From Candidatus Cloacimonadota bacterium (GTDB lineage: Bacteria > Cloacimonadota > Cloacimonadia > Cloacimonadales > Cloacimonadaceae): a stretch of 8,872 nt of DNA. The position numbers and the translations under genes are program-made. Where the stretch lies: NCBI GenBank assembly GCA_012519465.1, contig JAAYQD010000042.1, positions 1-8,872 of the forward strand. The letters run 5' to 3'. Positions 6,538 through 8,872 of this stretch are shown in pieces. The notes beneath the pieces are model-generated. The model made no database searches and was not told the DNA's origin. It worked only from the letters and a program-made list of their open reading frames with translations. Every line of letters starts with the position of its first letter. The stretch's first letter is position 1.

Positions 6538-6835
6538 AACGGTCTTTGGCGCCGGTTATGGCAAAATCCGGACACAGACGGTCGCACGTTTCACAGTGAA
6601 TACACTTTTCCGGGTTTGCCACATATGGTGCGCCATCAGCACGGCGTCCCAGACAGCCTGTGGGGCAAAAAGCTACGCAAATACCACACTTTTTGCACCA
6701 ATTGTAATATATCAGCACCGGTGAATCTGAATCTCCCGGATCGGTGACGTCGGTGTATTCCACCTCCATCTTTTCCGGAGTGTCTTCATCCCGGATGATC
6801 ATGCCCATTTTGGCTCTTTCCACCTTTTTAGGCAT
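6536..6835 (-). CDS. korD: 2-oxoacid:ferredoxin oxidoreductase, delta (ferredoxin-like) subunit
   Basis: This 99-residue protein binds two [4Fe-4S] clusters and relays electrons from the KorAB active site to ferredoxin. Two perfect CxxCxxCxxxCP motifs are present: C47, C50, C53, C57 (CKKCGICVAFCP) and C78, C81, C84, C88 (CIHCETCDRLCP), plus an extra C61. The first 45 residues lack cysteine and are acidic around 17-38. Two adjacent ATG codons exist. GGAGG (6844-6840) lies one base before the ATG at 6838 but four before the ATG at 6835, the same gap used by recA and korB, so 6835 is preferred. The start at 6838 would add one Met. It is the first gene of the korDABC-mce group. An 87-base gap separates the 6838 ATG from the aminotransferase stop. 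Confidence 0.92.
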   Translation of the reverse strand: MPKKVERAKMGMIIRDEDTPEKMEVEYTDVTDPGDSDSPVLIYYNWCKKCGICVAFCPTGCLGRRADGAPYVANPEKCIHCETCDRLCPDFAITGAKDR

Positions 6836-6877
6836 CATTCCTCCATGTATCTATTTATTTAATATTTATGAGATTTA

Positions 6878-6908
6878 CCCCCGGCATGCGGGTGTGGCAA
6901 GCCGGGGG
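6878..6908 (-). terminator. GC-rich hairpin between the aminotransferase gene and korD
   Basis: An 8-base perfect stem, GCCGGGGG (6901-6908) with CCCCCGGC (6878-6885), encloses a 15-base loop. It lies 17 bases past the aminotransferase stop when read on the minus strand. What follows is TAAATCTCATAAATATT, AT-rich but without a continuous U-run. It may be a weak or partial terminator that lowers read-through into korD, or an RNA-stabilising end. No convincing separate promoter for korD was found. Confidence 0.5.
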
Positions 6909-6925
6909 AATTGATGATGTATTTA

Positions 6926-8146
6926 TTATTTGTTTTTAGCGATAATGTCTTTGTAAAAACCGCCCAGGCGCTTGGCACCTTCATGGTTGGTTTCCAGGTC
7001 TTCATAGGAGAAATTGAGGCGCATGGTGTTTTGACCGCCACCGTCGCAGAAGAAGGAGGTGCCAGCCACATAAGCCACTTTGGCTTCTTTGATGCAATCC
7101 AAGAGCAGGGTGTCTGTATTGATGTATTCGGGGCCTTTTGCCATCAGGAAGAGACCGCCTTCGGGGCGGGTCCAGCTGAATTCTTCGGGCATAAACTCGT
7201 CCAGAGCTTTCAGCATTCCCTTTTGTTTCACGCTGTACATTTGGATGATTTCTTGGATTTTGGTATCCAAGAGGCCTTTTTCGATGTAGCGGGCTGCCAG
7301 CCTTTGGGTAAAGGGAGGTGTGCAAAGGTCTGTGGCTTGTTTGGCGATCACGATTTTATCCAGGATGTCTGGATGACCGATCACCCAGCCAATGCGAAAG
7401 CCGGGGCAGAAGATCTTGGAGAAGGTGCCCATCAGGATCACATGACCGGTGCCGTCCAGCTCGTACATGGTCTTTTGTTCTGTGCCTTCATAGCGCAGCT
7501 CGCGGTAGGGGCTGTCTTCGATGATGATGATATCATAACGGCGGGCGATATCGATGATTTCCAGGCGGCGTTTTTCGCTCATGGTCATGCCGGCGGGGTT
7601 TTGGAAATCCGGAATTACGTAGATGAGTTTGGGTTTTTTGCCATTGGCTATTTCTTCTTTGATCTTGGCTTCCATGATTTGTGGGTCTTCGCCTTCGTCA
7701 TCCATGGGGATGCCTATCATCTTGGCACCGTAGGAATTGAATGCGCTGAGACCGCCTAAGTAGGAGGGCAGGCCCACGATAACGGGGTCGCCGCGATCCA
7801 CGAAGATCTTGGCTACGAGGTCCAACGCCTGCTGGGAGGCGGTGGTGATGATAAGGTTTTCCATCTCCAGCTTCATGCCGGTGGCTTGATAACGCTTTAC
7901 CATCAGTTCTCTGAGCAGGGGATCGCCTTCTGTGGCTCCATATTGCAGAGCGTAGGCGGCTTCTGTTTCCATCACTTCGTTCATGATCACCTTCAGCTCT
8001 TCTATGGGGAAGGTGAGCGGTGAGGGGAAACCTCCGGAAAAGGAGATAAGGCCGGGCTGTCCCAAATACTTGAGCAGCTCACGGATTGCGGAACGCTTCA
8101 TACCTTTGATGTTGGTGGAAAGCGCAGATTGCAAATCTTTGATCAT
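6926..8146 (-). CDS. PLP-dependent aminotransferase, class I/II (fold type I)
   Basis: This 406-residue cytosolic aminotransferase is of the LysN/2-aminoadipate or MocR-C-terminal-like subgroup. Landmarks: SFSGGFPSPLTFP (35-47), LQYGATEGDPLLRE (67-80, with Y69 toward the cofactor), TTASQQALDL (101-110), PDFQNPAGMTMS (179-190, N183), IEDSPYREL (209-217, D211 and Y214), GTFSKIFCPGFRIGW (240-254) with the PLP Schiff-base lysine K244 and phosphate-contact R251, and R376 in MRLNFS as the likely substrate-carboxylate arginine. No N-terminal DNA-binding domain is present. GGAGG lies six bases before the ATG. The ATG overlaps the stop of the SpoVG-like gene (ATGA), so the two are co-translated. The exact amino donor is not readable from sequence. 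Aromatic, branched-chain, aminoadipate or alanine/glutamate are all seen in this subgroup. The adjacent Kor genes suggest it makes 2-oxoacids for oxidative decarboxylation. Confidence 0.9.
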   Translation of the reverse strand: MIKDLQSALSTNIKGMKRSAIRELLKYLGQPGLISFSGGFPSPLTFPIEELKVIMNEVMETEAAYALQYGATEGDPLLRELMVKRYQATGMKLEMENLIITTASQQALDLVAKIFVDRGDPVIVGLPSYLGGLSAFNSYGAKMIGIPMDDEGEDPQIMEAKIKEEIANGKKPKLIYVIPDFQNPAGMTMSEKRRLEIIDIARRYDIIIIEDSPYRELRYEGTEQKTMYELDGTGHVILMGTFSKIFCPGFRIGWVIGHPDILDKIVIAKQATDLCTPPFTQRLAARYIEKGLLDTKIQEIIQMYSVKQKGMLKALDEFMPEEFSWTRPEGGLFLMAKGPEYINTDTLLLDCIKEAKVAYVAGTSFFCDGGGQNTMRLNFSYEDLETNHEGAKRLGGFYKDIIAKNK

Positions 8147-8457
8147 GATGATCCTCCATCTATGTTACTTTTGTTATTATATACCAATACTTTTTTGTTT
8201 GTTTTGCGCCATTCGGTGTATGCGTTTTTGATTTCGTATTCCCAAACCTGGCGCTTGCTATTATCCACAAAGCTCACGATATCAATGTAGTGTGTGCGTT
8301 TGCTTTTACCCACAAAGCTCTTGCGGGGAAATTCCACTGCGATCTCTCCATTGTAATTGAGGATGGTGATTTCGTTTAGAAAAACCCCATCGGCGATTTC
8401 CATAATCGCACGTGCTTCTACATTTCCCGTCTGAACGTCTCGAAAGTGGATCTTCAT
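8143..8457 (-). CDS. SpoVG-like small protein
   Basis: This 104-residue protein resembles the SpoVG family, small dimeric DNA/RNA-binding regulators first known from sporulation and septation but widespread in non-sporulating bacteria. The pattern supporting this is an N-terminal strand KIHFRDV, then ARAIMEIADGVFLNEITIL (15-33), a short turn, VEFPRKSF (41-48) and a late helix EIKNAYTEW (75-83). These align in order with SpoVG's ...RAIASITLD-EFVVHDIRVI...FVAMPSK...I-DAVLNEY. The match is by eye and remote, and the C-terminal 20 residues have no counterpart. GGAG lies five bases before the ATG. The stop overlaps the aminotransferase start (ATGA), so the two proteins are probably made together. 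A regulatory or RNA-binding role is inferred from family only. Confidence 0.6.
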   Translation of the reverse strand: MKIHFRDVQTGNVEARAIMEIADGVFLNEITILNYNGEIAVEFPRKSFVGKSKRTHYIDIVSFVDNSKRQVWEYEIKNAYTEWRKTNKKVLVYNNKSNIDGGSS

Positions 8458-8568
8458 TTTATCTCCATTTATTCATCATTCTACCCAATTAAAACTTTGG
8501 CAGATTTGGTCAAGGGTTTTTTTGGGTATGGGACAGATTGCTGTGAGGAGTATGCGGATTCCAGGGTT
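8458..8568 (-). other. Gap between ispF and the SpoVG-like gene
   Basis: There is no coding sequence in these 111 bases. Minus-strand TTGACC (8513-8508) resembles a -35 box. The only good -10, TAGAAT (8483-8478), is 24 bases away, too far for a standard sigma-70 promoter. No hairpin with a T-run was seen after ispF, so read-through from ispF remains possible. Confidence 0.4.
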
Positions 8569-8871
8569 TCATCCTTGTTTTTCCAGCAGGATAACACAGT
8601 GGGCGGCTAAGCCTCCAGAGCCGCTGATGCCCAGCCCTTCTTCGCTGGTGGCTTTGATGGATATGCGCTGGATGGGGCTGTGCAAGATATCGGCAATATG
8701 CTGGCGCATCTCTTGGATATGGGGGCTGAGGCGTGGGGATTCACAGATTACCGTGGCATCCAGATTGCCCAATTGATATCCCTTGTCTTGAGCCAGCTTC
8801 CACACTTTTGAGAGGAGGATGCCACTATCGGCATTGAGATAGGCGGTATCCGTATCAGGAAAGTGGGCGCC
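8569..8871 (-). CDS. ispF: 2-C-methyl-D-erythritol 2,4-cyclodiphosphate synthase, N-terminus beyond window
   Basis: IspF cyclises CDP-methylerythritol 2-phosphate in the MEP isoprenoid pathway. The visible 100 residues read in frame from the window edge: HFPDTD followed by ADSGILLSKVWKLAQDKGYQ, then LGNLDATVICESPRLSPHI and IKATSEEGLG. These follow the family's FPDTD-x5-(A)DS...GY-lgN-D-t-i...P-l-PHI...KATT-E-lG order. The GTG at 8805 is an internal valine, not a start. The metal ligands (Asp, His, His) lie in the missing N-terminal third. Oddity: the usual FTGRGEGIA after the LG is ISGSGGLAA here, one residue shorter and lacking the Arg and Glu. The SE in ATSEEGLG replaces the common TT/TN-E pattern. 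The protein is otherwise well conserved and ends normally at EKQG, so it is probably functional. It may begin the minus-strand transcription unit or end an upstream one. Confidence 0.9.
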   Translation of the reverse strand, partial: GAHFPDTDTAYLNADSGILLSKVWKLAQDKGYQLGNLDATVICESPRLSPHIQEMRQHIADILHSPIQRISIKATSEEGLGISGSGGLAAHCVILLEKQG

Positions 8872-8872
8872 A

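Noticed and set aside
6525..6587. Longer korA reading from the ATG at 6587
   Set aside because: It would overlap korD by 52 bases and adds a non-homologous Arg-rich tail. The ATG at 6524 has a well-spaced AAGGAG.
6911..7759. Long plus-strand open frame (282 codons) opposite the aminotransferase gene
   Set aside because: It is antisense to a gene with complete catalytic motifs, has Phe/His/Gly-rich composition typical of a reverse-strand shadow, and resembles no known family.
8478..8513. Sigma-70 promoter for the SpoVG-like gene (TTGACC and TAGAAT)
   Set aside because: The spacer is 24 bases, well beyond the usual 16-18. No better pair was found.
8514..8525. T-run GGGTTTTTTTGGG as a terminator
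   Set aside because: No stem precedes the T-run on the plus strand, and on the minus strand it is an A-run after ispF, so it does not fit a rho-independent terminator.

Overview
The window is a stretch of bacterial chromosome made mostly of housekeeping and core-metabolism genes. A clear low-GC interruption sits around positions 2115-3430. The core genes are moderately GC-rich (one 60-base line of recA counts 58% G+C). They have strong Shine-Dalgarno sites and tight overlaps. The metabolism is anaerobic and ferredoxin-linked (2-oxoacid:ferredoxin oxidoreductase with methylmalonyl-CoA epimerase). The gene mix and protein flavour fit an amino-acid-fermenting anaerobe, possibly of the Cloacimonadota type. 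That assignment is an inference from content, because no marker RNA is present.

Left block, plus strand (1-2114): the end of thpR (RNA 2',3'-cyclic phosphodiesterase), then recA, then recX overlapping the end of recA. This is a DNA repair/recombination operon with a commonly seen order.

Middle block (2115-3493): about 300 bases of intergenic DNA hold short repeats and a long near-perfect hairpin. They are followed by an AT-rich plus-strand gene for a two-domain protein with an N-terminal LEM-3-like GIY-YIG nuclease fold. This is the accessory part of the window and the best candidate for transferred DNA. It ends against a minus-strand rho-independent terminator.

Right block, minus strand, read from 8872 down to 3494: the C-terminal two-thirds of ispF, a small SpoVG-like gene, a fold-type-I PLP aminotransferase joined to it by an ATGA overlap, then korD-korA-korB-korC (four-subunit 2-oxoacid:ferredoxin oxidoreductase) and a methylmalonyl-CoA epimerase gene. 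The downstream genes make a coherent route: amino acid to 2-oxoacid (aminotransferase), to acyl-CoA plus reduced ferredoxin (KorDABC), and, if the product is succinyl-CoA, on through the methylmalonyl-CoA branch to propionyl-CoA.

No RNA gene, CRISPR array, transposase or integrase was seen. No clear new multi-gene system was found. The items most worth a second look are the GIY-YIG island with its hairpin and repeats, and the SpoVG-like gene coupled to an aminotransferase.
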